DNA from: Burkholderia oklahomensis C6786
GTDB taxonomy: Bacteria > Pseudomonadota > Gammaproteobacteria > Burkholderiales > Burkholderiaceae
Length of the DNA stretch: 64,000 nt
Direction of reading: 5' to 3'
Assembly: GCF_000959365.1 (NCBI RefSeq)
Contig: NZ_CP009555.1
Coordinates: forward strand, 930,001 to 994,000
In this document: positions 10,465-19,409 of the stretch, one piece after another
How positions within the stretch are numbered: position 1 is the first letter of the stretch
How the letters are laid out: every line of letters begins with the position of its first letter
Notes under the pieces: model-generated
Database searches by the model: none
The model's input: the letters and a program-made list of their open reading frames with translations, nothing else
What the model was told of the DNA's origin: nothing
Made by a program: the position numbers and the translations under genes

Positions 10465-12123
10465 ATGGCAACGGTAGGCGGACAAATTGCGCACGCGCCG
10501 ATGACAGGCGACGAAAAGCGCGTGATCTTCGCATCGTCGCTCGGCACCGTGTTCGAGTGGTACGACTTCTATCTGGCCGGTTCGCTCGCGGCCTACATCA
10601 GCAAGAGCTTCTTCTCGGGCGTCAATCCGACCGCGGCGTTCATCTTCACGCTGCTCGGCTTCGCGGCGGGCTTCGCCGTCCGGCCGTTCGGCGCAATCGT
10701 ATTCGGCCGCCTCGGCGACCTCGTCGGCCGCAAGCACACGTTCCTCATCACGATCGTCATCATGGGGATCTCGACGTTCGTGGTCGGCTTCCTGCCAGGC
10801 TATGCGACGATCGGCATCGCCGCGCCGGTGATCTTCATCGGGATGCGGCTGCTGCAGGGCCTCGCGCTCGGCGGAGAGTACGGCGGCGCCGCGACCTACG
10901 TCGCCGAGCACGCACCCGCGCACCGGCGCGGCTTCTACACCGCCTGGATCCAGACGACCGCCACGCTCGGGCTGTTCCTGTCGCTGCTCGTGATTCTCGG
11001 CGTGCGGACCTTCATCGGCGAGGAGGCGTTCGGCACGTGGGGCTGGCGGGTGCCGTTCGTCGCGTCGATCCTGCTGCTCGCGGTGTCGGTGTGGATCCGG
11101 CTGCAGTTGAACGAATCGCCGGTGTTCCTGCGCATCAAGGCCGAAGGCAAGACCTCGAAGGCGCCGCTCACCGAAGCGTTCGGCCAGTGGAAGAACCTGA
11201 AGCTCGTGATCCTCGCGCTCGTCGGCCTGACGGCCGGCCAGGCGGTCGTCTGGTACACGGGCCAGTTCTACGCGCTGTTCTTCCTCACGCAGACGCTGAA
11301 GGTCGATGGCGCGAGCGCGAACATCCTGATCGCGATCGCGCTCCTGATCGGCACGCCGTTCTTCGTGTTCTTCGGCTCGCTGTCGGACAAGATCGGCCGC
11401 AAGCCGATCATCCTCGCCGGCTGCCTGATCGCCGCGCTCACCTACTTCCCGCTGTTCAAGGCGCTCACGCACTTCGCGAACCCGGCGCTCGAAGTGGCGA
11501 CGCAGAAGGCGCCGATCACCGTCGTGGCCGATCCGTCGACCTGCTCGTTCCAGTTCAACCCGGTCGGCACGTCGAAGTTCACGGACTCCTGCGACATCGC
11601 GAAGAGCGCGCTGGCGAAAGCAGGCCTCAACTACGAGAATGTCGCGGCGCCCGCGGGAACGACCGCGCAGGTCAAGGTCGGCGACACCGTGATCGAGTCG
11701 TATGACGGCAAGGCCGCCGACGCGAAGGCGAAGGGCGCGACGTTCGACAAGACGCTCGCCGCGACGCTGAAGTCCGCGGGCTACCCGGCGAAGGCCGATC
11801 CGGCGCAGCTCAACTGGCCGATGACGATCGCGATCCTGACGATCCTCGTGATCTACGTGACGATGGTCTACGGTCCGATCGCCGCGATGCTGGTCGAGAT
11901 GTTCCCGACGCGGATCCGCTATACGTCGATGTCGCTGCCGTATCACATCGGCAACGGCTGGTTTGGCGGCTTCCTGCCGGCGACCGCGTTCGCGATCGTC
12001 GCGGCGAGGGGCGACATCTATTCGGGGCTGTGGTATCCGATCGTGATCGCGCTCGCCACGTTCGTCATCGGGCTGCTGTTCGTGAAGGAAACCAAGGATT
12101 CGAATATCTACGCGCAGGATTGA
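10465..12123 (+). CDS. MFS transporter of the metabolite:H+ symporter type
   Basis: Proton-coupled carrier of 552 residues in the inner membrane. SSLGTVFEWYDFYLAGSLAA near the N-terminus and GRLGDLVGRKHTF are signatures of the MHS branch (KgtP, ProP, ShiA). A second GSLSDKIGRKP lies in the C-terminal half. About 115 residues (roughly 335-450) are inserted between later helices as a hydrophilic domain with two cysteines (STCSFQFN and DSCDIAK), which ordinary MHS carriers lack. The ATG at 10465 follows GGAG at a good distance. The substrate, probably a small organic acid, cannot be assigned. The gene ends just before the short repeat cluster preceding the tRNA. Confidence 0.88.
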   Translation: MATVGGQIAHAPMTGDEKRVIFASSLGTVFEWYDFYLAGSLAAYISKSFFSGVNPTAAFIFTLLGFAAGFAVRPFGAIVFGRLGDLVGRKHTFLITIVIMGISTFVVGFLPGYATIGIAAPVIFIGMRLLQGLALGGEYGGAATYVAEHAPAHRRGFYTAWIQTTATLGLFLSLLVILGVRTFIGEEAFGTWGWRVPFVASILLLAVSVWIRLQLNESPVFLRIKAEGKTSKAPLTEAFGQWKNLKLVILALVGLTAGQAVVWYTGQFYALFFLTQTLKVDGASANILIAIALLIGTPFFVFFGSLSDKIGRKPIILAGCLIAALTYFPLFKALTHFANPALEVATQKAPITVVADPSTCSFQFNPVGTSKFTDSCDIAKSALAKAGLNYENVAAPAGTTAQVKVGDTVIESYDGKAADAKAKGATFDKTLAATLKSAGYPAKADPAQLNWPMTIAILTILVIYVTMVYGPIAAMLVEMFPTRIRYTSMSLPYHIGNGWFGGFLPATAFAIVAARGDIYSGLWYPIVIALATFVIGLLFVKETKDSNIYAQD

Positions 12124-12136
12124 TGGGGCGTGTCGC

Positions 12137-12195
12137 GGGCGGCGGGCGGCGGGCGGACGGTGGTCGGTGGTCGGTGGTCGGTGGTCGGTGGTCGG
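12137..12195. repeat. 7-bp tandem repeats (GGGCGGC then TGGTCGG units)
   Basis: Three near-copies of a GGGCGGC-type unit are followed by five exact tandem copies of TGGTCGG at 12161-12195. The locus lies between the MFS stop codon and the tRNA promoter. Related 7-bp arrays occur at 5575-5595 (TGGTCGG) and about 40853-40885 (GGGCGGC). Confidence 0.8.
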
Positions 12196-12283
12196 CAGGC
12201 AGACTGCCCGGTTCGCGGAACGGTCAAGGATGACGTTCTCGCGATGCCGCCCCGCCCTTTTTGAAGAAATCGACAAAAAGGGC

Positions 12284-12312
12284 TTGACACCCCCCGCACC
12301 GATCTCCATAAT
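12284..12312 (+). promoter_or_regulatory. Sigma70-type promoter of tRNA-Met
   Basis: A consensus -35 box TTGACA and a -10 box CATAAT are separated by 17 bases. The -10 ends 12 bases before the mature tRNA 5' end. The spacing and consensus match are those of a strong housekeeping promoter. Confidence 0.85.
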
Positions 12313-12324
12313 TCGCCTTCTCCT

Positions 12325-12401
<77 letters not shown>

Positions 12402-12410
12402 GCTTCATCA

Positions 12411-12446
12411 AAAAAGCCGCTGTTCCGCAAGGACAGCGGCTTTTTT
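12411..12446 (+). terminator. Intrinsic terminator after tRNA-Met
   Basis: GCCGCTGT pairs with ACAGCGGC, extended by CC with GG across a one-base bulge, around the loop GCAA. It is followed by six T. It lies ten bases beyond the tRNA end and would end the tRNA transcript. Confidence 0.88.
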
Positions 12447-12576
12447 GCGTTAAAACGCCGGTAATGCGCCCGAACAGGCGTGTTGGGCGTCTAAAGCGCG
12501 CGAACGTTTTAGATGCGGGGCGGTTCTCCGGCCGCGGGTGCTACACGCCACCGTTACCTTCTGTGGAGAGCACCCC

Positions 12577-13293
12577 GTGAAACACCCCTACCTGACCACC
12601 CGCGCCGACTCGACCAGTTACTACTTTCGCCGCAAGGTGCCGCTCAAGCTGCGTGCCTTTTTCGAAAAGACCGAAATCTGGCTGAGCCTGGAAACGCCGC
12701 GTCTCAACGAGGCCATCACGCGCCTGCCGATGCCGCCCTCGAATTCGAACGCCTCATCGCCCCGGCGCGGGACGCGGCCGACGCGGTCAGAGAGCACTGG
12801 CTGCCGCATGGTCTGCGTCCCGCGAGCGACGACGAACTCACCCCTACCGCCCGACCGCCTGCCCCGCTGGCTGCTCCCCGCTGGCCGATGTCCAGGTGCC
12901 GGGCTGCTCGAGCAGTATCGCGCGCACGCCCTCGCCAGAGAACGGGAGTACCGCGTCGCGCTGCTTGCGAAGGACATTCCAACCGCCGAAGGCGAACCCG
13001 ACGAGGAAGTTCTGGCCGATGCTCGCCAGCGCCTGGCGGACGAGGGCTATGACACCGCAGCCCACCTCGCCCTGCTCCGGCAGGAAATGGAACAGCTGAA
13101 GCACGCGCACGCAGGCGAGGACTACACCGACCTGCGCGAGCAGGTCGAGGAACTGCCGACGTTTGAGCATACCTGGCGGCCCGCGGCGTCAGACAGTTTC
13201 CGGCGGTTGCTGGCGGAATTCGCGACGCCGCGCACCCATTCGAGCGTTGCCAGTTCGACGGATTCCCTCGTTTTCCACGGGGCGCGCCGATGA
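12577..13293 (+). pseudogene. Integrase remnant (DUF6538-type N-terminal part), frameshifted
   Basis: The first part, from a GTG at 12577 with GGAG upstream, reads HPYLTTRADSTSYYFRRKVP and matches the N-terminal DUF6538-type domain of phage-like integrases. Near 12718 the coherent reading moves to another frame (DAALEFERLIAPARDAADAV) and near 12895 it returns (LLEQYRAHALAREREYRVAL). The helical SAM-like region continues to about 13200, but there is no tyrosine-recombinase catalytic domain. The piece is therefore truncated and twice frameshifted. It sits right after the tRNA, the usual place for an integrase. The last four bases overlap the next start. Confidence 0.75.
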
Positions 13294-13562
13294 ATCAGTT
13301 CCGTCTTGTACAGGCCGTTGATCGTTTCAGCCAGCGCGTTATCGTAGACATCGTTCTAAACGATGCTTACCAGCAGATCATCGGTCTTGGGCCTGCGGCG
13401 TTGCCGCTGATCATCCGCGAGCTTGAGAAAAATGGCGGTCAATGGTTCTGGGCGCTCCGAATGATCGCGCGACGGGACCCAGTACCGAAAGAGCTACGCG
13501 GGAAAACCAAACAAATAGCTGAAGCTTGGGTTAATTGGGCGAAGGAACAACAAATCATCTAA
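13290..13562 (+). CDS. Small protein of unknown function, possibly 5'-truncated
   Basis: 90 residues, soluble, with no signal. The stretch AYQQIIGLGPAALPLIIREL, then NGGQWFWALRMI and AEAWVNWAKEQ, resembles a small bacterial family I have seen encoded next to DUF7689-like proteins; no function is known. Homologues as I recall them are longer at the N-terminus, and here the gene abuts the broken integrase (ATGA overlap), so the 5' end may have been lost. GC is lower than in the surrounding chromosome. The downstream gene starts 12 bases later and carries a nonsense codon. Confidence 0.55.
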   Translation: MNQFRLVQAVDRFSQRVIVDIVLNDAYQQIIGLGPAALPLIIRELEKNGGQWFWALRMIARRDPVPKELRGKTKQIAEAWVNWAKEQQII

Positions 13563-13574
13563 CACGAAAGCGCC

Positions 13575-14030
13575 ATGACTTTTTCCGACGACGAGCATCG
13601 TTTTGTTAAGGGATTATTCCCTAGCTTGGCTCACGATACATTCAAGATTACGAACCCAAGAACTGACGACTACAACTGCATTGCGCGGGCTGCTGGCGAT
13701 CAAGGCAATTGATGGTGGCCAGACGGCATGAACTATTGGCCCGATGGCTTGCCTCTTGATGACTCTATCGACAACTTCGTCAGAGCTTTTGAGGGGCTTG
13801 GCTACGAACGCTGTGAATCACCTGCGCTGGAAGACGGCTACGAAAAGGTGGTCATCTATGCAGATGGCAGCAGGACTAAGCACATGGCAAGGCAGCTAGA
13901 CGACGGTTGCTGGACCAGCAAGCTCGGGCCTCAATACGATATTCGACACGGTCAGCCGACGGATGTAGACGGACAACTTTCCGGGAAATCCCAAGTCTTT
14001 CTACGCCGCCGCAAAACCAACGGCGGATGA
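13575..14030 (+). pseudogene. DUF7689-like protein interrupted by an in-frame TGA
   Basis: Reading from the ATG at 13575 gives DDYNCIARAAGDQGN, then a TGA at 13710-13712, then WWPDGMNYWPDGLPLDDSID in the same frame through to ...KSQVFLRRRKTNGG at 14030. The two halves join without frame change. In related proteins the broken position lies in a tryptophan run, so TGG to TGA is the simplest cause. Later motifs ALEDGYEKVVIYADG and WTSKLGPQYDIRHG resemble DUF7689. Function is unknown. It pairs with the small gene just upstream. A restart at 13728 could give a 100-residue C-terminal protein. Confidence 0.65.
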
Positions 14031-14974
14031 AGCGGCCAGCGGGTGTCGCATATGCGACCATTTCGACGCTGGCGCATGACCCATGAATTTAGCCGCTAAA
14101 TTTCACTGCTGCCACACATTACAACATCACGCTCTGTAAAAATCGTCTCGACCGCAGCCGCCTCATACTTAACGGTTGGTTTTTCGGTAAACCAACTCCA
14201 ACACCAAGTCATTTCGGTAACACACGAAATACCGCTGCATCTCCGCAATAGGAACATCGCATAAGTCTTTCGGCGCAAAGCCCTTGACTCAAGCAGTCGG
14301 ACAATGGCGCCAGTGCAAAGCGCCCCGACGGCGATGTTAGGGGCATCTGATATACGTCGCGGTCGCACCGCGGCTCGCAGCTCGCGCACATGAAGAATTT
14401 GGCTTACTGCACGATGCCTCCGCATCGTGGCCGCACACGGCCGTGCGTCTAGTCCCATACTGCGATCCCACGCAGGATCAAGCCGGCCGCCCGCCCGACA
14501 TCCGTGAGCGCTGGGTGCCGGCCCTACCATTTCTCGCAGGGAATTTGACAGCCGCGCAAATCGGATTCTAATTACAAAAAATAATAATCCTCATGAAAAA
14601 ATATAATATTACAAATCGAAAATAAAATGAAAAGTCGATCTACACTTCCTTTCACCGAGACAAAACACGAATCGTACTGACGCCATTACCCCCCACAATA
14701 TGGCCATCACTTAAAAAACCAATTCCAATTAACACCATATCACCCCAATCCGGCGCAAAATATTAAATACCAAATTAAAAATAACCCGCCGCATCATCGA
14801 CTCGATTAACCAAGAACAACAAAGAGAGCTCATTGGGATCGCCACCCATACGACAACCTCGAAAAGCGTTTAATTCGTCCAGCATAATTTTCATGCAAAC
14901 TGAGGGGCGCTTTAAAATTCGGCGGAAATTTCGAATCTCAGAAAATCACTCAAAATATGCACCAGGAGATTCAA
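14031..14974. other. Island stretch without a confident gene, partly very AT-rich
   Basis: 14031-14570 has a possible minus-strand frame (14096-14530, 144 codons) with no recognisable motif. 14570-14830 is strikingly AT-rich with many A runs, unlike anything nearby, which marks foreign DNA. It probably contains the promoter of the protease gene that starts at 14975. I see no clear hairpin terminator or repeat array. Confidence 0.6.
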
Positions 14975-16117
14975 ATGAACCAATTGATCAAAAAAATCAC
15001 ATTTGCCGCGTTGAGTTCGCTGATCGCGACCAGCGCCGTTGCCCAGCTAATCAAAACGCAAGGAGGCGTGACGCAAATCACGTTACCGGAACGCGGTCTA
15101 CAAGTTGCTGGGATCGATTTCAAGAACGCTCTGCCGATGCCGCTGCCGAAACCGATCCTAGCGCCGCCCACGATATTGGACTCGCTGATGTACAACGCCA
15201 AGCCGGCTCTCGGGACGCCTGGTTACGCGCGAGGCGGCGCTGGAGACGGCAAGCAGCAGCCGGTGCAACTGGTAGCTCCCGCAAACTTGAATCAGAGCGG
15301 GATCGAACCGCAAGAGTACGGATCGTCCAATCAGCCGTACACCACCAGCCAAGTGAACGCATACGGAGACAATACCCAGTATTACTACCCGTTCCGTCCA
15401 ACCGGCCGGCTGTTTTTCAACATCGGTTCCTCATCCTATGTGTGCTCCGCCTCCCTCATCAAACCGGGAGTGGTCGTCACTGCGGCGCACTGCGTAGCCA
15501 ATTTCGGCCAACGACAGTTTTACTCGAACTGGGTATTCGTTCCCGACTATAGCAACGGAACCGCCCCCTATGGCGTATGGAACGCGGCATCCGCCACCAT
15601 CATGACGTCCTACTACGACGGCACCGACTCATGCGCCGTTGCCGGCGTCGTCTGCCAAGACGACGTGGCTGTGATCGTGCTGATTCCGCAGGGAGGATCG
15701 TACGCGGGCAATCGCACCGGATGGTATGGCTATGGATGGAACGGCTATAGCTACAATCCGTCAGGACTCGCTTTGATCGACCAGCTCGGTTACCCCGTGG
15801 CACTGGATAACGGCCTCTACATGGAGCGCAACGAATCGCAAGGTTTCGTGTCATCCAGCTACTCGAACAACACGATCATCGGATCGCTGATGACCGGAGG
15901 ATCGAGCGGCGGCCCGTGGCTCGTCAATCTCGGCATGCCGCCGGCGCTCAACGGCACGACTTTCGGCAATGCGGCCGCACACAACACCGTGGTCGGCGTG
16001 ACGAGCTGGGGCTATACGGATACTGCGGTGAAACAGCAAGGTGCGTCCCCGTTCACGAGCGGCAACATCGTGACGCTTGTGAACACCGTATGCGGCAGCA
16101 CGCCGGCAGCTTGTTGA
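14975..16117 (+). CDS. Secreted trypsin-like (S1-family) serine protease
   Basis: 380 residues with a Sec signal peptide (MNQLIKKITFAALSSLIATSAVA, shown here only as its first 23 residues) and a pro-like region of about 120 residues. The catalytic triad is visible: His172 in VVVTAAHCVANFG, Asp229 or Asp230 in CQDDVAVIVL and Ser311 in GGSSGGPW. Cysteines Cys157 and Cys173 bracket the His site as in chymotrypsin-fold enzymes. It resembles bacterial glutamyl-endopeptidase-like or trypsin-like exported proteases. The start with AGGAG seven bases upstream is preferred over an ATG 18 bases earlier. Asn, Tyr, Thr and Ser are frequent and GC is low for the window, so it is likely horizontally acquired island cargo. 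The gene appears intact. Confidence 0.85.
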   Translation: MNQLIKKITFAALSSLIATSAVAQLIKTQGGVTQITLPERGLQVAGIDFKNALPMPLPKPILAPPTILDSLMYNAKPALGTPGYARGGAGDGKQQPVQLVAPANLNQSGIEPQEYGSSNQPYTTSQVNAYGDNTQYYYPFRPTGRLFFNIGSSSYVCSASLIKPGVVVTAAHCVANFGQRQFYSNWVFVPDYSNGTAPYGVWNAASATIMTSYYDGTDSCAVAGVVCQDDVAVIVLIPQGGSYAGNRTGWYGYGWNGYSYNPSGLALIDQLGYPVALDNGLYMERNESQGFVSSSYSNNTIIGSLMTGGSSGGPWLVNLGMPPALNGTTFGNAAAHNTVVGVTSWGYTDTAVKQQGASPFTSGNIVTLVNTVCGSTPAAC

Positions 16118-16291
16118 CGGCCATCTAACGGAGTGCGCCGTGCATGGCGTCGCGCTCGCCGTACCGATGGGGCACGGCAGGTCAGACGCTTTCCGCGGCG
16201 CATCCTCTCAACTGCTCAGCATCAGAAAAACAGTCCGACACGACGAACTGCCCGACGGTCGATCGAATCGTCATCGACTTGCGGAAATGAA

Positions 16292-17310
16292 AAATGTGCG
16301 CACCGCGTATGCTGCGCGCATCGTTGGAAACGCCTCGGTGCCGACCTTGCCGAAGCGAAACAGAAGGGCAACCTCTACAACGCCCCGGACTCGACGTACG
16401 GCACGATGGCGTACTGCCTCGACGAGTTCGTCGCGCATTGCGAGACGCGGGCGCTGCTCGGCTATTTGAAGCTTCACACGTACGAGCACTGCAAGCGGGA
16501 CGTCGCACCTTTGAAGGTGTACTTCGAGCACATGCCCCCGCGAGCGTGGGGCCCAAGCATGTGGGCGCGTACCTCGACCTTCGTGCGAAAAACGGTCGGC
16601 CCGCGCAAGGCAATCGCGAGAGGGCGCGCCTGGCGACGTGCTTCACATCGCTCATTCGAACCGGGAAGGCAGCGTCGGGTTCAATCCGTGCCGTGGAGTC
16701 AAGCGGAACAAGGAGACCAAGCGCGAACGGTGCGTCGAGCACGAGGAATATCACGCCGCATGGGCAATCGCCGCGTCTCGGATTCGCAGGCTTCTCGGCC
16801 TCACATATCGAACCGGGCAACGGCCACGGGACATTATCCATTGGGACCGTCAAACATCGTCCATAAGCTCGAATCTGACGGATCCGTGCGACGCGTGATT
16901 CGCGATGACCCAGGCAAGACCGGGACCGTCGTCGACATCGCAGCCCCCCCGAGATCGACGTAATTCTCGCCAATCCGAAAGGGACCGGACCGACGCCGGG
17001 GCCGGGAAGAAACTGGATTAGAACGCGCAATGCCGAACCCTGCGCGTACTCCGGCCTGAAATCGATGCTCCATCGTTACATCATGAAGGTCAACCGCGCC
17101 CGCGAAGCAAGAGGATTCCAGCCGTTCGAATTCTTCGGGCCTCGTGACATGAAGACGAAAGGAGCAACCGACATGTGGCTTGCCGGCGTCCCGCTCGAAC
17201 GTGTTCAGGTTCTGTGCGGCCGTGATTCCGTTACGGCAACTGAAATCCATGTGAAGTGCCGTTGGCGACGCGCGATCGAGTCCAATCGGCAGCAAACCGC
17301 CATCCAATGA
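16292..17310 (+). pseudogene. Tyrosine recombinase (integrase), multiply frameshifted and catalytically dead
   Basis: Coherent integrase sequence is spread over all three plus frames: RWKRLGADLAEAKQKGNLYN and the core-binding region to about 16560, then VGPKHVGAYLDLRAKNGR, then VGFNPCRGVKRNKETKRERC and LLGLTYRTGQRPRDIIHWD, then VIRDDPGKTGTVVDI, then DMKTKGATDMWLAGVPLERV to the end. At least four frame changes are needed. The usual box-II His is Arg (VLCGRDSV) and the nucleophile Tyr is His (ATEIHVK). It ends about 120 bases before the attR-like repeat. It was probably the element's own integrase. Confidence 0.85.
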
Positions 17311-17428
17311 AACGCCGCGAACCCCGCCGGAACTGCATCGAACACGGACGAACTGACTGAACATATTGGACGAGATGCGCGCTCAAGCCCCTACATGACA
17401 AGACTTTATGGGGTGTTAGAGGCCGGCC

Positions 17429-17472
17429 ATCATAATCCGCAGGTCCGGATTCGAGTCCCTGTTTCTCCACCA
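17429..17472 (+). repeat. attR-like partial copy of tRNA-Met 3' half
   Basis: ATCATAATCCGCAGGTCCGG is identical to the tRNA segment. The next part lacks one G and has a few changes, then TTCGAGTCCCTG matches again and CCACCA is kept. It has no 5' half, so it is not a working tRNA. It marks the far end of the island. Confidence 0.88.
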
Positions 17473-17868
17473 AAACCCAAAGCCCCTGGCAATCAACCGA
17501 TTGCCAGGGGCTTTTCTCTTCACTACCCAGCCAGCCACTTGGCGCGGCCTTCCCGCGCACAAGGCCCCCACACATCTACCGGCATCGATCGAAGCGCTTA
17601 TCGCCTTCGCTTCGGTTTCAGAGTCGCCCTTGACAGGCGAGAAACCCGCGTTCGCCATGAACTCGGAATCTCTGCCAAGCCGGAATCTCGGTCCCCGCAC
17701 CGAACCCACGGCTTGCGACGCCAGCCCCATCTTCGACTTCGATCGCGCCATGCCACAATCGACGTAACGGCCGACAACTGCATCACCCCGATCGAAGACG
17801 AAAGACTTCGCGAACCGCCACCCGCCCTCGCCCGAAGGCAGCGCAGCAGCGTCGCGCCCATCCACGCA
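17473..17868. other. Gap after the island, no gene seen
   Basis: Apart from the terminator at 17481-17512 I see no coding signal. Open frames here are arginine- or serine-rich shadows without motifs. It is the 3' flank of the CsgG-like gene, which reads toward it. Confidence 0.6.
17481..17512 (+). terminator. Strong intrinsic terminator beyond the island
   Basis: A perfect 14-bp stem, AGCCCCTGGCAATC with GATTGCCAGGGGCT, around the loop AACC is followed by TTTCTCTT. It follows the attR copy as the other terminator follows the tRNA, so it may be the tRNA's original terminator, displaced by the insertion (inference). Confidence 0.88.
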
Positions 17869-18699
17869 TCAATTGACCTGCAATTGCCCGCCGCGCCCGA
17901 GCCCGCCCTTCACATCCTGCACCTTGTAATTACGCACCGCGACGACCAGCTTGTTCCATGCATCGATGAACGCAACCACGGTCGCCTTGCCTTCCGGCGT
18001 CGTCGAAAAGCCGCCCAAGCCACCGCCGACGTTTCCGCCGAAGCCGGCAAGCATCGCGCCGTAATTGGTCGCCGTCGAGCTCCCCTCCGCCGCAGCGATC
18101 TGCACCGCCGAGCGCACGTCGAACAGCGTCAGCGTCACGACCGACGCCTTCGTCTTCACGCTGCCCGCCAACATCGCCACCGCGCTGTTGCCAATCAGGC
18201 CGCCGATCATGCTGCCGACGCCGCCGATCGGCGAATCGTTGATCACGATCTGCGGCTCCATGTAGTAGTCGGCCGCAACGCGCTGTCCTTTGTGCTGCTT
18301 CGAACCGGCGCGGTATTCACCCGAATTGCGCTGCATGTCGGTGATCCGCATCAGGCGCGCATCGCTCTTCTGATTGCCGATCGACGTAATGACGAAGCAG
18401 TTCGACTGCTGCACCGCGAGACGCAGCAAAGGATCGATACTCGTCACCTTGGTCGCACTGCCGAATGGCCCCCACCAGTCCGCATTGCGGCCGTCGTCCA
18501 CCGCGATCGTGCCGAGCGGCGCGCTGCAGCGCTGCAGCGTCGGATCGGCGCCGGCGCTCACCGCGCCGCCCGCCGCGCCCGTCACGCCCGCGTTCTGTCC
18601 GCCGGGCGAAACGATACCGCCGCACGCGGCAAGGGAAGCGGCCAGCCCCGCAACGCTCGCGGCCTTGAGAATGAGTGGGTTGGAGAAGAGGGTCTTCAT
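17869..18699 (-). CDS. CsgG/HfaB-family lipoprotein
   Basis: 276-residue outer-membrane-type lipoprotein. The signal peptide ends in the lipobox LAASLAAC near residue 26. The body fits CsgG/HfaB-like proteins: SDARLMRITDMQRNSGEYRA, VAADYYMEPQIVINDSPIGG, a glycine-rich membrane-like stretch GGVGSMIGGLIGNSA and VVTLTLFDVRSAVQIAAAEG. CsgG forms the curli secretion pore, but no curli subunit gene is present and the protein is not close enough to assign that role. The Sel1-repeat lipoprotein gene lies 122 bases upstream on the same strand, and they probably act together in the envelope. A clear ribosome binding site is lacking before the ATG. Confidence 0.75.
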   Translation of the reverse strand: MKTLFSNPLILKAASVAGLAASLAACGGIVSPGGQNAGVTGAAGGAVSAGADPTLQRCSAPLGTIAVDDGRNADWWGPFGSATKVTSIDPLLRLAVQQSNCFVITSIGNQKSDARLMRITDMQRNSGEYRAGSKQHKGQRVAADYYMEPQIVINDSPIGGVGSMIGGLIGNSAVAMLAGSVKTKASVVTLTLFDVRSAVQIAAAEGSSTATNYGAMLAGFGGNVGGGLGGFSTTPEGKATVVAFIDAWNKLVVAVRNYKVQDVKGGLGRGGQLQVN

Positions 18700-18821
18700 G
18701 TCGTTATCGATATAGTTAGTCTATGTTCGGCTTATGCGTCGGTGCGAACCCCGATAAGCCCCCCCGGCAAGACGTGCGATGAGTTGGTCTCCTGCGATCG
18801 CCCCGTTGCGCCGGCACCCGG

Positions 18822-19409
18822 TCAATACCCGTACCAGTCCGACTGACGCCAGACGCCGAGATACGGATAGCCCGAATACCAGTAGCCGTAGTAAACGTCA
18901 CGCCATTGCGTGCGCCACTTGTAGTCGTCTTCGTCTGCTTGCTTCGCGGCCCGCGCCTGCTCGAGCAGCTTTTGCGATTCCTTGTCGCCGCGGCTCGCGG
19001 CAATCGACAGCCACCTGTCGGCCTCGCGCGGGTCCGAGCCCATCTCTTCGAGGCCGAACAGATAAAAGGCGCCGAGCGCCTTCTGCGCCTGCAGATTGCC
19101 GCGCTCCGCGGCTTTGCGCATCCATGCGAGCGCCTGATAGCTGTCCTGCCGGACGCCGTCGCCGCGGAAATAGCGCAGGCCCAGGTCGTAGGCCGCCTTC
19201 GGCTCCGTCGTCGCGCGCTCCTTCAGCGTCGCGATCCGCGGGTCTTCCTGGTCCGCACCATCGTTCTTCGATTCATAGGAGACCTGATTTTTCGGTCGAT
19301 CGGAACAGCCGCGGTCGTCGCATATCCGTACCATGTCGCTCGCGGACGGATTCTGTGCGCACGCGGTCAGCAATAGCAGCAGCGACGATGCGAGCAAACG
19401 GCAGTGCAT
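18822..19409 (-). CDS. Sel1-repeat (TPR-like) lipoprotein
   Basis: 195 residues. Signal peptide MHCRLLASSLLLLLTAC with a lipobox at Cys17. The middle holds Sel1-like repeats: AAYDLGLRYFRGDGVRQDSY, ALAWMRKAAERGNLQAQKAL, then GAFYLFGLEEMGSDPREADR with WLSIAASRGDKESQKLL. The C-terminus is rich in Tyr, Trp and Gly (YYGYWYSGYPYLGVW). Sel1 proteins act as scaffolds for envelope protein complexes. It is upstream of the CsgG-like lipoprotein on the same strand. A small cysteine pair near residues 30-35 (ICDDRGC) may form a disulfide. The exact role is unknown. Confidence 0.8.
   Translation of the reverse strand: MHCRLLASSLLLLLTACAQNPSASDMVRICDDRGCSDRPKNQVSYESKNDGADQEDPRIATLKERATTEPKAAYDLGLRYFRGDGVRQDSYQALAWMRKAAERGNLQAQKALGAFYLFGLEEMGSDPREADRWLSIAASRGDKESQKLLEQARAAKQADEDDYKWRTQWRDVYYGYWYSGYPYLGVWRQSDWYGY

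Noticed and set aside
14096..14530. 144-codon minus-strand open frame in the island
   Set aside because: No motif, poor start and no codon bias like its neighbours; other frames over the same stretch look equally (un)coding. Could be real but not supported.
17429..17472. Second tRNA-Met gene
   Set aside because: Only the 3' half is present, without acceptor 5' arm or D-arm, and it has a missing base in the variable/T-arm region.
17416..17865. Minus-strand open frame across the attR copy
   Set aside because: Its C-terminal end is translated from the tRNA-like repeat (RNRDSNPDLRIMMAGL), a well-known false protein produced by tRNA antisense.
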